Made by a program: the position numbers and the translations under genes. A stretch of 64,000 nt of DNA. Source: Hymenobacter sp. BT188. GTDB lineage: Bacteria; Bacteroidota; Bacteroidia; Cytophagales; Hymenobacteraceae. This document shows, piece by piece, positions 17,980 to 26,431 of this stretch. The notes under the pieces were generated by a model. It saw only the letters and a program-made list of their open reading frames with translations. It was not told where the DNA came from and did no database searches. Each line of letters starts with the position of its first letter. The first letter of the stretch is position 1. Location of the stretch: positions 1 through 64,000 of the forward strand of contig NZ_JACSCW010000009.1 in assembly GCF_014333585.1 (NCBI RefSeq), written 5' to 3'.

Positions 17980-18016
17980 AGGGAAACGTTTCAGCTGGTA
18001 ATTATACGTGTACGGT

Positions 18017-18041
18017 GTAGAGACGCAATACTTTGCGTCTC
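18017..18041. repeat. REP-like hairpin, GTAGAGACGC family
   Basis: GTAG is followed by 9-bp arms GAGACGCAA and TTGCGTCTC around a 4-nt loop. The same head, GTAGAGACGC, occurs twice in inverted orientation at 52426-52520. Short palindromes of this kind are dispersed between genes in many bacteria. No coding function is expected. Confidence 0.65.
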
Positions 18042-18298
18042 GTCGCTGAACGACCTGCTGCTTGATGGGATTATACACACCATTAAATATCATCAGCAAC
18101 CAAAAGCCAGAGAAGCCAATGCTGCTGAAGAAACAAAACGTAATTTTATCTTAATCATAAATAACTAATACTACGTGAATTAGGAGAGGTACTTATTTCT
18201 TAATGAATAGTATTTGACTATAGCGGAACGTGAATTTTTAAAATGCGTTATAGCACCTCACAGTAGGTTAAGCAGAACGTTGACCCGCCGTTCGATTT

Positions 18299-18349
18299 GC
18301 CCCCCAAGGTTGGCTCAATAAGCTAATCTTCTCATTGGGGGGCTTTTTT
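18299..18349. terminator. Inverted pair of the GCCCCCCA motif with T-run
   Basis: Arms GCCCCCCAA (18299-18307) and TTGGGGGGC (18335-18343) with a 27-nt loop are followed by six Ts. The shape is that of an intrinsic terminator on the + strand, but no + strand gene ends upstream nearer than the toxin at 17533. It may terminate an unannotated small RNA, or simply insulate the helicase promoter that begins 15 bp later. Confidence 0.5.
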
Positions 18350-18363
18350 ACGAAATAAAATCG

Positions 18364-18371
18364 TATCTTTG
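18364..18371 (+). promoter_or_regulatory. Bacteroidota-type promoter of the DEAD-box helicase gene
   Basis: TATCTTTG fits the -7 consensus TAnnTTTG. Transcription would start near 18376, leaving an untranslated leader of about 165 nt before the helicase start codon. Long leaders are common on cold-inducible RNA helicase genes, so post-transcriptional control is possible. Confidence 0.65.
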
Positions 18372-18540
18372 CACCCGCATTTGAGAATGGCCCCGTTCCG
18401 CGCAGCTACGGCTGCTTTTGTAAATTTCTGGCCGTCACCGTCTTCCGTCCGTCGCTTGTCGTTGTTGAGAGTGTGGGTGAAGAACGTCGCTGAATCTGCT
18501 GTTTTCAGAGCTAGTTCATCTCATTCCATCTAAACACAAC

Positions 18541-20520
18541 ATGGAAAAAGTAAAGTTTGAAGAACTGTCGTTATCGACAGAAATGCAACGCGCTATTACC
18601 GAAATAGGCTATGAAGAGGCTTCGCCGATTCAGTCAGAGGCAATTCCCGCGTTGCTCGCAGGTCGCGACGTGATTGGCCAGGCCCAGACGGGTACCGGCA
18701 AAACGGCGGCCTTTAGTATCCCCGCCATCGAAGGCGTTGATACCAACTCACGCAACACGCAAGTACTCGTTCTCTGCCCCACGCGTGAGCTGGCCGTGCA
18801 GGTATCGGGTGAAATTCAGAAGCTAGGTAAATACAAGTCAGGTTTGGCCGTGGTGCCGATCTATGGTGGCTCGTCGTACGATCGTCAGTTCCGCGCCCTG
18901 GAGCGTGGTGTGCAGATCGTAATTGGTACCCCTGGTCGCGTAATGGACCACTTGGAGCGCGGTACGTTGAAGCTGGATCATTGCAAAATGATCATCCTCG
19001 ACGAAGCCGACGAAATGCTGGACATGGGCTTCCGCGAAGACATCGAGACGGTGCTCAAGCGTATGCCTGAGGAGCGCCAGACGGTGTTCTTCTCGGCTAC
19101 GATGAGCCGCCCGATCATGGAAATGACGAAGCGGTATCAGAAAGATCCGCAGATCGTGAAGGTAAACCACCAGGAGATGACTGTTTCGAACATCGAGCAG
19201 TCGTACTACGAGGTGCGTGGTCCCCAGAAAAAAGACGTGCTTACCCGCCTGATTGACATGTTCAATCTGAAGTCGGCTATCGTGTTTGCCAACACCAAGC
19301 GCATGGTAGACGAAATCGTGGGCGACCTGCAAGCCAAAGGCTATTTCGCCGAAGGTTTGCACGGCGACATGGGCCAGCAGCAGCGCCAGAATACGCTCGA
19401 CAAGTTCCGTAAAGGCACTTTGGAAATCCTTGTTGCCACCGACGTAGCCGCCCGCGGTATCGACGTGGAGAACGTGGAGGCTGTAATCAACTACGACCTG
19501 CCCGCCGACGAGGAATACTACGTGCACCGTATCGGTCGTACAGGCCGTGCCGGTAAGTCGGGTCGCGCCTTCACCTTCGTGAGTGGCCGCGACATCTATA
19601 AGCTGCGCGACATCATGCGCTTCACCAAGGCTACCATCAAGCAGGAACGCGTTCCGTCGTTTGAGGATGTGACCGAGGTGAAAACCACGCTGTTCCTGAC
19701 CCAGATCAAGGATGTCATCGAGAAAGGCAACCTAGAGAAGTACGTAGGTCGCGTACAGCGCCTGTTAGATCAGAGCGAAGAAATTACTTCGCTTGATATC
19801 GCCGCTGCCTTGCTCAAAATGAGCATGAAGGAAGACAAGCGCGTGGAGCAAAGCCTCGACGCTGGTCGTACCCAAGGCGCGCCGCGTGCTGGCTACACTC
19901 GCATGTTCGTGACCATGGGTAAGAAGGACCGGATTCACCCACGTGATATCGTGGACCTGATTGCTGAAAGCACGGGCCTCACGGCTGGTAAAGTAGGTGA
20001 CATCGCCCTCTACGACAAGTTTAGCTTCGTAGAAGTGCCTTCGGAGTTTGCCGAAGAAATCGTAACCAATCTCGGTCGCGCCAGCATCAATGGCCGTCCA
20101 GTTGCCTTCAACGTGGCTACGCCCGTGCAAGAAGGTGATGCTAAGCAGGAAGGTGGCCGTCCAGGCGGCTTCGGCGGTGCCAACGAGAACCGTCCTGCTC
20201 GTCGTGGCCCAGGTGGCTACGGTGGCGGTGAGCGTCGCGAAGGCGGCTCGAGCTACGGTGGAAATCGTGGTGGCAGTAGTTACGGCGACCGTCGTGAAGG
20301 TGGTTCTAGCTATGGCGGCGGTGCTCGTGGTGGCAGCAGCTTTGGTGGCAACCGCGGTGGCTCTAGCTACGGAGGTGGCTACAAGGGCAACCGCGACGGC
20401 GGTGGCAGCAGCTACGGCGGCGGCTACAAAGGCAAGCGCGATGGCGACAGCGGTGCCGGCAACGCTGGCAGCACCGGCGGTGGCTACAAGCCCCGCAGCA
20501 CCAACGACTTCGACGAGTAG
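18541..20520 (+). CDS. DEAD-box ATP-dependent RNA helicase (CsdA/DeaD type)
   Basis: A 659-residue helicase with all family motifs in order: Q motif near residue 30, motif I AQTGTGKT (48-55), PTRELA, GTPGRVMDH, motif II DEADEMLDMGF, SATMSRP, HGDMGQQQR, RGIDV and HRIGRTGRAGKSG. A DbpA-like RNA-binding domain (about 470-560) follows. The last 90 or so residues are a Gly/Arg/Tyr/Ser-rich disordered tail with repeats of SSYGG and GGYKG, likely to bind RNA or promote condensation. Expected roles are cold-adapted RNA unwinding, ribosome assembly and mRNA decay. It is a single gene with its own promoter and a strong terminator. Confidence 0.97.
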   Translation: MEKVKFEELSLSTEMQRAITEIGYEEASPIQSEAIPALLAGRDVIGQAQTGTGKTAAFSIPAIEGVDTNSRNTQVLVLCPTRELAVQVSGEIQKLGKYKSGLAVVPIYGGSSYDRQFRALERGVQIVIGTPGRVMDHLERGTLKLDHCKMIILDEADEMLDMGFREDIETVLKRMPEERQTVFFSATMSRPIMEMTKRYQKDPQIVKVNHQEMTVSNIEQSYYEVRGPQKKDVLTRLIDMFNLKSAIVFANTKRMVDEIVGDLQAKGYFAEGLHGDMGQQQRQNTLDKFRKGTLEILVATDVAARGIDVENVEAVINYDLPADEEYYVHRIGRTGRAGKSGRAFTFVSGRDIYKLRDIMRFTKATIKQERVPSFEDVTEVKTTLFLTQIKDVIEKGNLEKYVGRVQRLLDQSEEITSLDIAAALLKMSMKEDKRVEQSLDAGRTQGAPRAGYTRMFVTMGKKDRIHPRDIVDLIAESTGLTAGKVGDIALYDKFSFVEVPSEFAEEIVTNLGRASINGRPVAFNVATPVQEGDAKQEGGRPGGFGGANENRPARRGPGGYGGGERREGGSSYGGNRGGSSYGDRREGGSSYGGGARGGSSFGGNRGGSSYGGGYKGNRDGGGSSYGGGYKGKRDGDSGAGNAGSTGGGYKPRSTNDFDE

Positions 20521-20568
20521 ATCGTTAAGACTGAGTATTACTCGCAGCTTTTAGCAGTGAGTAGTACT

Positions 20569-20606
20569 AAAAAAGCCCCCCAGACCAACGTCTGGGGGGC
20601 TTTTTT
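20569..20606. terminator. Bidirectional terminator after the helicase and PA2169-type genes
   Basis: A perfect 17-bp stem (20569-20585 with 20590-20606) with loop CAAC runs from an A6 tract through GCCCCCCAGAC and back to a T6 tract. It lies between two convergent genes and can stop transcription from both sides. It consists of two inverted copies of the dispersed WWWWGCCCCCCAG motif. Confidence 0.9.
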
Positions 20607-20624
20607 GTGGTTGTGAAACCAGTG

Positions 20625-21074
20625 TTACTTCTTGCTCGCGTCGCGCAGTGACTTGATGGTGTCGTGGGCTTCGCGTACGCCTTGGTATTGTTTTTCAATG
20701 ATAGACTTCAGCTGGCCGGGCAGGTTTTCTGCCTTCAAAGCCGTTTGATAGGCTTTTACGGCGTAATCTTCGCCACGCTCGCACTCGTTGAGGATGCTTT
20801 CGCGGTCCTTGCTCGTAATGGCTGCCTTGATATTGATAAACGCGCGATGCACAGTGCCGGTGATAGACGTGTCTTCCTCAGCCTTGAGGTTGAGCTGGTG
20901 CATCTGGTCTTCGATCTCCGTAAGATAGCCATCGCGCTGGGCGGCGTATTTCTTAAATACCTCTTTCAGATCCTGGTCTTCCACATCAGTAAGGGCGGTG
21001 GCGTAGCCAACTTCGCCGTCTTTCAGGGTTTGAACGAGTTCGTTGAGTAGGGCTTGGGTTGCTTTGGAATCCAT
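20625..21074 (-). CDS. PA2169-family four-helix-bundle protein (DUF2383)
   Basis: A 149-residue all-helical, highly charged protein with the ferritin-like DUF2383 layout: NELVQTLKDGEVGYATALTD at the start and SIIEKQYQGVREAHDTIKSL near the end. No signal peptide or membrane segment is seen. These proteins are usually induced with general stress genes in Bacteroidota; their biochemical role is not known. It is a single gene converging on the helicase. Confidence 0.85.
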   Translation of the reverse strand: MDSKATQALLNELVQTLKDGEVGYATALTDVEDQDLKEVFKKYAAQRDGYLTEIEDQMHQLNLKAEEDTSITGTVHRAFINIKAAITSKDRESILNECERGEDYAVKAYQTALKAENLPGQLKSIIEKQYQGVREAHDTIKSLRDASKK

Positions 21075-21150
21075 GGGGCGTAAGGTTGGGATAGGTAGAA
21101 CATTAACTGGTATGCTTTACTGTGTCCATACCCGCAAGGTTGCAATTCGG

Positions 21151-21987
21151 CTATGCGACGCCCACTACAGCACTGGAGCTGTTTACTGAGTTGGCGTCCT
21201 GCAGGAAGTTTCCTATGGCCGCCAAGGTTTCGATAGGAGCGCTTAAGTGCGGGCAATGCCCGGTGGCCCGCAAGGTGATTAAGGTAGAACCGGGGATGGA
21301 CTGGTGCACGAAAGCGCCTACTTCGGCGGGCGCAATCATATCCGAGGAGCATTGCAGAATCAACGTCTTGGTCAGTACCTTGGGCAGATCGTGGCGGTTG
21401 TCCGAGAGAAAAGTGACCCGGGCAAAATCCTTGGCAATAGCATTATCGGCGCGGCAAAAGCTCTCAATTAATTCCTGAGCGAGAGAAGGACATTCGGGAT
21501 TCCCCATGATTAAAGGCGCAAACGTGTTGGCCCAGTCCCGAAAATCTTTGTTCAGCATGTCTAACATCGCCTCGATATCAGCCCGGTCAAACCCTCCAAA
21601 ATAGTCGTGGTCGTTGATATAGCAAGGCGAAGGGCCGATGAGAATCAGCTTGGAAAAAAGATCCGGCTCCTGAATCGCGCTCAAGACGCTGATCATGGCT
21701 CCCACGGAGTGACCCACCAGAATAACATCCTGTAGACCGAGCGTGTGACACACCTCCACTATATCGGCCGCGTAGCCATTCAGTGTTGCGTATTTATCCG
21801 GTTGATAGGCAGATAGATCAGAATTGCCAACCCCAACCTGATCAATAAGCACCAGTTGATAGTTAGCTGCCAAACCCGCCGTGATATAGCGCCAGATGTT
21901 TTGATCACAGCCAAAGCCATGAACCAACATCATTGTCTGCTTACCCTGGCCAATAACCTTGACATTGTTTCGTATGCGTGCATCCAT
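21151..21987 (-). CDS. Alpha/beta hydrolase, RsbQ-like
   Basis: A 278-residue hydrolase from ATG 21987 (MDARIRNNVKVIGQG); a further ATG 12 bp upstream is less like the family. HGFGCDQNIWRYI and VLIDQVGVGNSD are hallmarks of the RsbQ/KAI2/D14 branch. The nucleophile is the Ser of VGHSVGAMIS, the acid is in CSSDMIAP and the His is in GHCPHLSAP. In Bacillus, RsbQ works with the PAS protein RsbP in energy stress signalling, but no RsbP-like gene is adjacent here. The ligand is unknown. Confidence 0.9.
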   Translation of the reverse strand: MDARIRNNVKVIGQGKQTMMLVHGFGCDQNIWRYITAGLAANYQLVLIDQVGVGNSDLSAYQPDKYATLNGYAADIVEVCHTLGLQDVILVGHSVGAMISVLSAIQEPDLFSKLILIGPSPCYINDHDYFGGFDRADIEAMLDMLNKDFRDWANTFAPLIMGNPECPSLAQELIESFCRADNAIAKDFARVTFLSDNRHDLPKVLTKTLILQCSSDMIAPAEVGAFVHQSIPGSTLITLRATGHCPHLSAPIETLAAIGNFLQDANSVNSSSAVVGVA

Positions 21988-22193
21988 AGTCCAAGGCAAA
22001 CAAGATAACCCGGTGCCAGTGGGTACTTTTGTTCTAAAATATGTAATGATTCGCTATTAAAGCATAAAGGCGCACCAATCTTACTTTCGTTGCACGGGAG
22101 TATTTGAGATAATGTGCACTTACAAGTCAACAGTGCCTACTTATGGTTTGAATAAAAAATTAAGGTGTTAGGGTTTAGCTCCGAGCTGGCTAA

Positions 22194-23447
22194 CTAAGAA
22201 TTGCTTGCTGCCATTGCCCGGCCCGCCAGATACCCTGTTGTCCAGGCAGCCTGAAAGTTAAACCCACCCGTAATACCATCAATATCAAGTACCTCGCCCG
22301 CAAAGTAGAGGCCTGGCACCCGGCGGCTTTCCATGGTATGCATGTTTATCTCGCCGAGCACAATGCCGCCGCAGGTTACAAACTCTTCCTTGTAAGTGGT
22401 TTTGCCCCGCACGGGCAGCGGTGTGCGCAGCAGACTTTCAATCAGGCGGTTTTGCAGCTTGGCGGGCAGCTCGCTCCAGCGCATTTCCGCGCTGATGCCG
22501 GCCTGATCGGTGAGGGTGCGCCATAGCCGCTGGGGCAGCCCAAATAATGGGTTGCTTTCCACGGTCTTACGCCCGTTCTGGTCGCGGAAGGTGTGCAGCC
22601 ACTGGCGGAGGGTTTCCTCAGTATGGGCTGGTACCCAACTCACCAGCGCCGTGCTTTGATACTGTAGTTCATGGAGGCGGCGGGCACCCCAGGCCGATAG
22701 TTTGAGTACGGCCGGGCCGCTCACGCCCCAGTGCGTTACCAGAATCGGGCCTTCATACTCCAGCTTTTCGCCCGCCACGCGTACGCGTACGTTGGGTACG
22801 CTCACGCCCGGCAGCTCCCGCAGCGGCGACTCCGGCACGTTAAACGTGAATAGCGAGGGCACGGGCTCGGCTATGGTGTGCCCCAGCTGCCTCAACCACT
22901 CGTAGCTCTCCGACTTGGGCGCTCCGCCCGTGGCTATGAGTAAGCGGGCCACCTGCATTTCCTGGGCGTGGGCGCCGGTAAGCCGCAAACGGAAGCCGCC
23001 CCCGGGCTGGGGGGCAATTTCTTCGGCGTTGGTTTGTTGCAGGATGCGTACCCCGGCCCGCTGCGCTGCTTCCAGCAGACACAGGGCAATGGTTTCGGAG
23101 GAGTCGGTAGTGGGAAACATGCGGCCGTCGGCTTCCGTCTTGAGCGCCACGCCGCGCTGCTCAAACCAGGCAATAGTGGCGCGCGCATCAAATTCCCGGA
23201 AAGCCTCCTTTAGCTGTTTGCCCCCGCGTGGGTAGTGCTGCGCCAGCTGTGTCGGCGACTCGCAGGCGTGGGTCACGTTGCAGCGCCCGCCGCCCGAAAT
23301 GCGCACTTTGCTCAGCAGCTTGCCGGTTTTTTCAATAAGATACACCGTGAGGCGTGGGTTGGCTTCGGCGCAGGCAATGGCTCCGAAAAAGCCCGCCGCG
23401 CCCCCGCCCAGCACAGCTACGGTGTTGGAATCAGAAAGAGTTTGCAC
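22194..23447 (-). CDS. HI0933-family NAD(P)/FAD-dependent oxidoreductase
   Basis: A 417-residue flavoprotein with the dinucleotide-binding motif VLGGGAAGFFGAI at the N-terminus, KVRISGGGRCNVTHAC (the HI0933/BaiN signature) and a C-terminal FAD-contact section GLYFAGEVLDIDGITGG. The family includes proteins proposed to act on fatty acids, bile acids or aminoacetone; the substrate here is unknown. Translation begins with GTG at 23447. A TACCTTTG promoter box ends only 4 bp upstream, so the mRNA is probably leaderless. Confidence 0.9.
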   Translation of the reverse strand: MQTLSDSNTVAVLGGGAAGFFGAIACAEANPRLTVYLIEKTGKLLSKVRISGGGRCNVTHACESPTQLAQHYPRGGKQLKEAFREFDARATIAWFEQRGVALKTEADGRMFPTTDSSETIALCLLEAAQRAGVRILQQTNAEEIAPQPGGGFRLRLTGAHAQEMQVARLLIATGGAPKSESYEWLRQLGHTIAEPVPSLFTFNVPESPLRELPGVSVPNVRVRVAGEKLEYEGPILVTHWGVSGPAVLKLSAWGARRLHELQYQSTALVSWVPAHTEETLRQWLHTFRDQNGRKTVESNPLFGLPQRLWRTLTDQAGISAEMRWSELPAKLQNRLIESLLRTPLPVRGKTTYKEEFVTCGGIVLGEINMHTMESRRVPGLYFAGEVLDIDGITGGFNFQAAWTTGYLAGRAMAASNS

Positions 23448-23451
23448 AGCT

Positions 23452-23459
23452 CAAAGGTA
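23452..23459 (-). promoter_or_regulatory. TAnnTTTG promoter box abutting a GTG start
   Basis: Read on the minus strand this is TACCTTTG, an exact match to the Bacteroidota -7 consensus, followed by AGCT and then the GTG start of the HI0933-family gene. Transcription would begin at or within a few bases of the start codon, giving a leaderless message. Confidence 0.55.
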
Positions 23460-23503
23460 CGAAGCCCGCTGCCTAAAATCTCCCCAAAGCAACGGTAGTA
23501 AGT

Positions 23504-24367
23504 CTAGCAAGCCGTTAGTGCCATCTCTAAATCGTCGTGCTGAAAGCGGTAATCCAGGGTCTGCCGAATCAAGGTGCTGTCAATGATTTTGCCCCCCAGG
23601 GTATCGTCCAGGCGAAAATCAGGCGGCTGCAAGCCCAACTGCTGGGCGGCTTTCGGATAGAAGTCGCTGCGCACGGGGTGAGAGATGGCGCACGCGTTAA
23701 ACGTGTATCCCCAGGCTTGCTGCCGAATAATAGCCGAAAGCAGACCCACGCAGTCGGTGAGGTGAATCAGGTTGACAGGGGCATTGGCCTGGGCCACATC
23801 CAGCCGCCCGGCCAGAAAACGGCCCGGCGGACGCTGGGGACCAAATAAGCCTGCCAGTCGCACCACGGTATTGCATGGTGAGCCCAGGCTGGCATCGTGG
23901 GGGGCAAAAAGGTCCTCGGCCCGCAGCATATCGGAGGCAGCATCGGAGGCGGCCTGGGCATCGGCTTCGTGCATGGCGCGGGGCTCGTCGGGGTATACGC
24001 TGGTCGAGCTGATAAACAGCACATGACTTACGTGGCAAGCCTTGACGGCTTCGGCTACGGGGTGCAGCAGGTTGGAATAGCTGCTGGTTGCGGCGCCGCG
24101 GCGCGGGGGCACATTGAGCACCAATACATCGGTGCCGCTAAGCAAGGTGTGCAGGGTGTCGCGGTCGATGGCCGTGAATTTGCCCCCCAGACTCAACAAG
24201 TATGGCCGGATGCCCGCGTCGCGCATCGTGAGCACACGTGAGGGCGTGGTGGTGGTGCCGGCCACTGAGTAGCCTTCGGCCACAAGAGCCTGGGCCAGGG
24301 GCAACCCCAGCCAGCCGCAACCAAGCACGGCTACCGTCGGACGATGACTTTGAAAGGAATCATTCAT
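23504..24367 (-). CDS. NAD(P)-binding SDR/epimerase-like protein (YeeZ-like)
   Basis: A 287-residue Rossmann-fold protein. The nucleotide-binding motif is VAVLGCGWLGLPLA near residue 12, and the Ser of SSTSVYPDE corresponds to the extended-SDR active-site region. The usual YxxxK is not obvious, which is common in the YeeZ branch. The function of this group is unsettled. A near-consensus promoter box (CACCTTTG on the minus strand, 24379-24386) lies just before the start codon. It is divergent from the SDR oxidoreductase at 24495. Confidence 0.82.
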   Translation of the reverse strand: MNDSFQSHRPTVAVLGCGWLGLPLAQALVAEGYSVAGTTTTPSRVLTMRDAGIRPYLLSLGGKFTAIDRDTLHTLLSGTDVLVLNVPPRRGAATSSYSNLLHPVAEAVKACHVSHVLFISSTSVYPDEPRAMHEADAQAASDAASDMLRAEDLFAPHDASLGSPCNTVVRLAGLFGPQRPPGRFLAGRLDVAQANAPVNLIHLTDCVGLLSAIIRQQAWGYTFNACAISHPVRSDFYPKAAQQLGLQPPDFRLDDTLGGKIIDSTLIRQTLDYRFQHDDLEMALTAC

Positions 24368-24494
24368 GTGCGGATCAAAGGTGGCAAAAAATCATTACCG
24401 ACCAAGCGGCCCACCTCAACCGACAATTTGCGTTCTTGTGCCTTTCCCGATCTTCGTCTTTTATTTTTTCAAACCCCGCCTAACCCTACGCTTT

Positions 24495-25367
24495 ATGTCC
24501 GCTCCCTACACCCAACCCATGCTTCGTGATAACGCCCTGCAAGGCAAAACCATCGTTGTGACTGGCGGCGGCACCGGCCTGGGCCGCGCCATGACCACGT
24601 ATTTTCTTCAATTGGGGGCCAACGTTACCATCAGCAGCCGCAAGCTAGACGTGTTGGAAAAAACCGCTGAGGAACTGCGTCAGCAAACCAGCGGCAAGAT
24701 ACTGGCCGTGCAGTGCGACGTGCGCAAATACGAGGAGGTGGAAAATATGCTGCAACGCACCATCGACGAATTTGGGGGCGTCGATGTATTGCTGAATAAT
24801 GCTGCCGGCAACTTCATTTCGCCTACGGAGCGCCTCAGCCACAAAGCCTTCGACGTGATTGTAGACATCGTGCTGCGCGGCTCCTATAATTGCACGCTCG
24901 CCTTTGGCAAACGCTGGATAGCCGACAAAAAGCCCGGTACTATCCTCAACATTGTGACTACCTACGCCTCTGTGGGCTCGGCCTACGTGGTGCCCTCGGC
25001 GGCCGCCAAAGCCGGCGTGCTGGCCATGACGCGCTCCTTGGCTGTGGAGTGGGCTAAATACGGTATTCGCTCCAACGCCATTGCGCCCGGCCCGTTCCCC
25101 ACGGAAGGCGCCTGGAGCCGCCTGTTTCCCGAACCGCTCGCCAAAAAGCTCGATCCGGCCGCGTCCGTGCCCCTTAAGCGTGTAGGCGACCATCAGGAGC
25201 TGGCTAACCTGGCCGCCTACCTCGTATCCGATTTCTCCGCTTATATGAATGGCGAAGTCGTTACCATCGATGGTGGCGAGTGGCTGAACGGCGCTGGCGA
25301 GTTCAATAAGCTGGAGCTGATTCCGGCCCCCATGTGGGATGAAATTGAGAAAGCCATGCGTCGGTAG
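24495..25367 (+). CDS. SDR oxidoreductase, 2,4-dienoyl-CoA-reductase-like
   Basis: A 290-residue classical/divergent SDR. VVTGGGTGLGRAM binds NADP, NNAAGNF is the family Asn-rich motif, and APGPFPTEGAWSRLF is the substrate-loop signature of 2,4-dienoyl-CoA reductase and related FabG-like enzymes. The Tyr of the usual YxxxK site appears replaced (VVPSAAAKAG), as in DECR enzymes that use a different catalytic set. The probable role is beta-oxidation of unsaturated fatty acyl-CoA. I chose ATG 24495 over longer frames because those read through untranslated sequence. It ends at a strong convergent terminator. Confidence 0.88.
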   Translation: MSAPYTQPMLRDNALQGKTIVVTGGGTGLGRAMTTYFLQLGANVTISSRKLDVLEKTAEELRQQTSGKILAVQCDVRKYEEVENMLQRTIDEFGGVDVLLNNAAGNFISPTERLSHKAFDVIVDIVLRGSYNCTLAFGKRWIADKKPGTILNIVTTYASVGSAYVVPSAAAKAGVLAMTRSLAVEWAKYGIRSNAIAPGPFPTEGAWSRLFPEPLAKKLDPAASVPLKRVGDHQELANLAAYLVSDFSAYMNGEVVTIDGGEWLNGAGEFNKLELIPAPMWDEIEKAMRR

Positions 25368-25396
25368 ACTTCTATGAGGATGTCTTAGTATGAATT

Positions 25397-25432
25397 AAAA
25401 AAGCCCCCCAGGCATAATCCGGGGGGCTTTTT
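25397..25432. terminator. Bidirectional terminator with GCCCCCCAGG arms
   Basis: An A-tract, GCCCCCC, a bulged A, GG, the loop CATAAT, then CCGGGGGGC and a T-tract form a 9-bp G+C stem flanked by A and T runs. It separates the convergent SDR and DUF1571-like genes and again consists of two inverted copies of the dispersed motif. Confidence 0.88.
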
Positions 25433-25475
25433 ATGTAGATGTTTTATGCTGAGAAGGCTCTCGTTAACAGGATGA

Positions 25476-26348
25476 TTACAGGTTATAGTCCTTAAACTCC
25501 TTCGTGAACTCTTGGGCCGGAATGGGTTGGTTGGCTTCCACGTCCAAGAACTTAAACTCCTCGAATAGGCCTTTATCATCTTCCGCGCGGATCAATAGCG
25601 GCAAATACAGCTTCTTATCCACACAAATTAGGGTGCTTGTGCCGTAGCTGTTGGGCACTTGCAGCACCTTACCTGTGGGAATGGGCGCGTCGGCAGCGAC
25701 GCCGTTTTTCTCCATAATACGGTATTCACCACAGCCAAACTTGTCGGCTACCTGGGCTACGGTTTCTCCCTTGCCCGCAGTATAGCTCACGTAGCGAAAC
25801 TTTGGGAAGTCGGAGCTGAGCTGGTAGCAGGGGCGGCCGGCAATAGTCGTATCGCCGGTGTAGCGAAACGACCGTTCATAAGACTTGTCTGGGCGCTGCG
25901 CGGAGCCGCGCAGAATATCCGCTATCATGCCGTAGCCGGCATCCAGCACACTATGGTGCTGACCACGGCGCATCAGCATGCCATTTGGGTCTAGGCTCAG
26001 CGTGACGTATGGAAAGCTATTTGGATACACCCACGCGTCGCCATCATTCTGACCCGTCACCCAAAGCACTTCCACGCCTTTTTTATTCCGCAGAAATATC
26101 TGTAGGGGAGCGTACCCCAGTTTCATGGTGGAGTTAGCCTGTGTGTATTTGCCCCCCAGGCGTTCCTGGGCATGCACGGTGCACCGCAGAGTCTTTAAAT
26201 TATCGATGGCCACTCGCAGCTGCGAAACTAGTCGCTCAGTAGTCATGCCTTCCGTAGGTGGCGCCGCCGGCGCAGTACCCGGCCGGAAAATTATAGTAGC
26301 AGCTAACAGGCTGGCAGCAGGCACTAATAGCCGGTGATATAAAGGCAT
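25476..26348 (-). CDS. DUF1571-like secreted protein with LysM-like insert
   Basis: A 290-residue exported protein. Starting at ATG 26348 gives MPLYHRLLVPAASLLAATII, a signal peptide. The mature part has a DUF1571-like lipoprotein-carrier layout (LRCTVHAQERLGGKYTQANS, YVTLSLDPNGMLMRRGQHHS). Near residues 200-245 it holds a LysM-like section, TAGKGETVAQVADKFGCGEY followed by PIPTGKVLQVP. The combination suggests a periplasmic or outer-membrane protein that may contact peptidoglycan. The function is unknown. A repeated CAAATG element lies 24 bp before the start. Confidence 0.7.
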   Translation of the reverse strand: MPLYHRLLVPAASLLAATIIFRPGTAPAAPPTEGMTTERLVSQLRVAIDNLKTLRCTVHAQERLGGKYTQANSTMKLGYAPLQIFLRNKKGVEVLWVTGQNDGDAWVYPNSFPYVTLSLDPNGMLMRRGQHHSVLDAGYGMIADILRGSAQRPDKSYERSFRYTGDTTIAGRPCYQLSSDFPKFRYVSYTAGKGETVAQVADKFGCGEYRIMEKNGVAADAPIPTGKVLQVPNSYGTSTLICVDKKLYLPLLIRAEDDKGLFEEFKFLDVEANQPIPAQEFTKEFKDYNL

Positions 26349-26371
26349 AAGGGAGTACGAATTTCTCTTTG

Positions 26372-26395
26372 CAAATGGGTAAAACAAATGGGTAA
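26372..26395. repeat. CAAATG/AAAACAAATGGGTAA element, copy 1
   Basis: Two CAAATGGGTAA units in direct repeat lie just upstream of the DUF1571-like gene. Very similar sequences flank the insertion between hisH and hisB (52334-52359 and 52550-52572). This could be a transcription-factor site or the end of a dispersed element. Confidence 0.4.
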
Positions 26396-26431
26396 CTAGT
26401 TGAAATGATACAAAAACTGCGCTTCCATCAG

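Larger units (their letters stand above)
17980..18540. other. Divergent intergenic region without a gene
   Basis: This 561 bp gap between the divergent thioesterase and DEAD-box genes holds no convincing ORF. It contains a REP-like hairpin (18017-18041), an AT-rich stretch (18100-18260), a terminator-like inverted repeat (18299-18349) and a promoter with a long untranslated leader for the helicase. A terminator between two divergent genes is unexpected unless an unannotated small RNA ends there. Confidence 0.6.

Noticed and set aside
20215..20520. Repetitive DNA that could be a minisatellite or CRISPR-like array
   Set aside because: The repeats are irregular Gly/Ser/Tyr codons in frame with the helicase; there are no uniform repeats and spacers. 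No CRISPR array was seen anywhere in the window.
20090..20554. Long Ala/Val-rich ORF on the same strand within the helicase tail
   Set aside because: It is a frame shadow of the Gly-rich repeat region of the DEAD-box gene.
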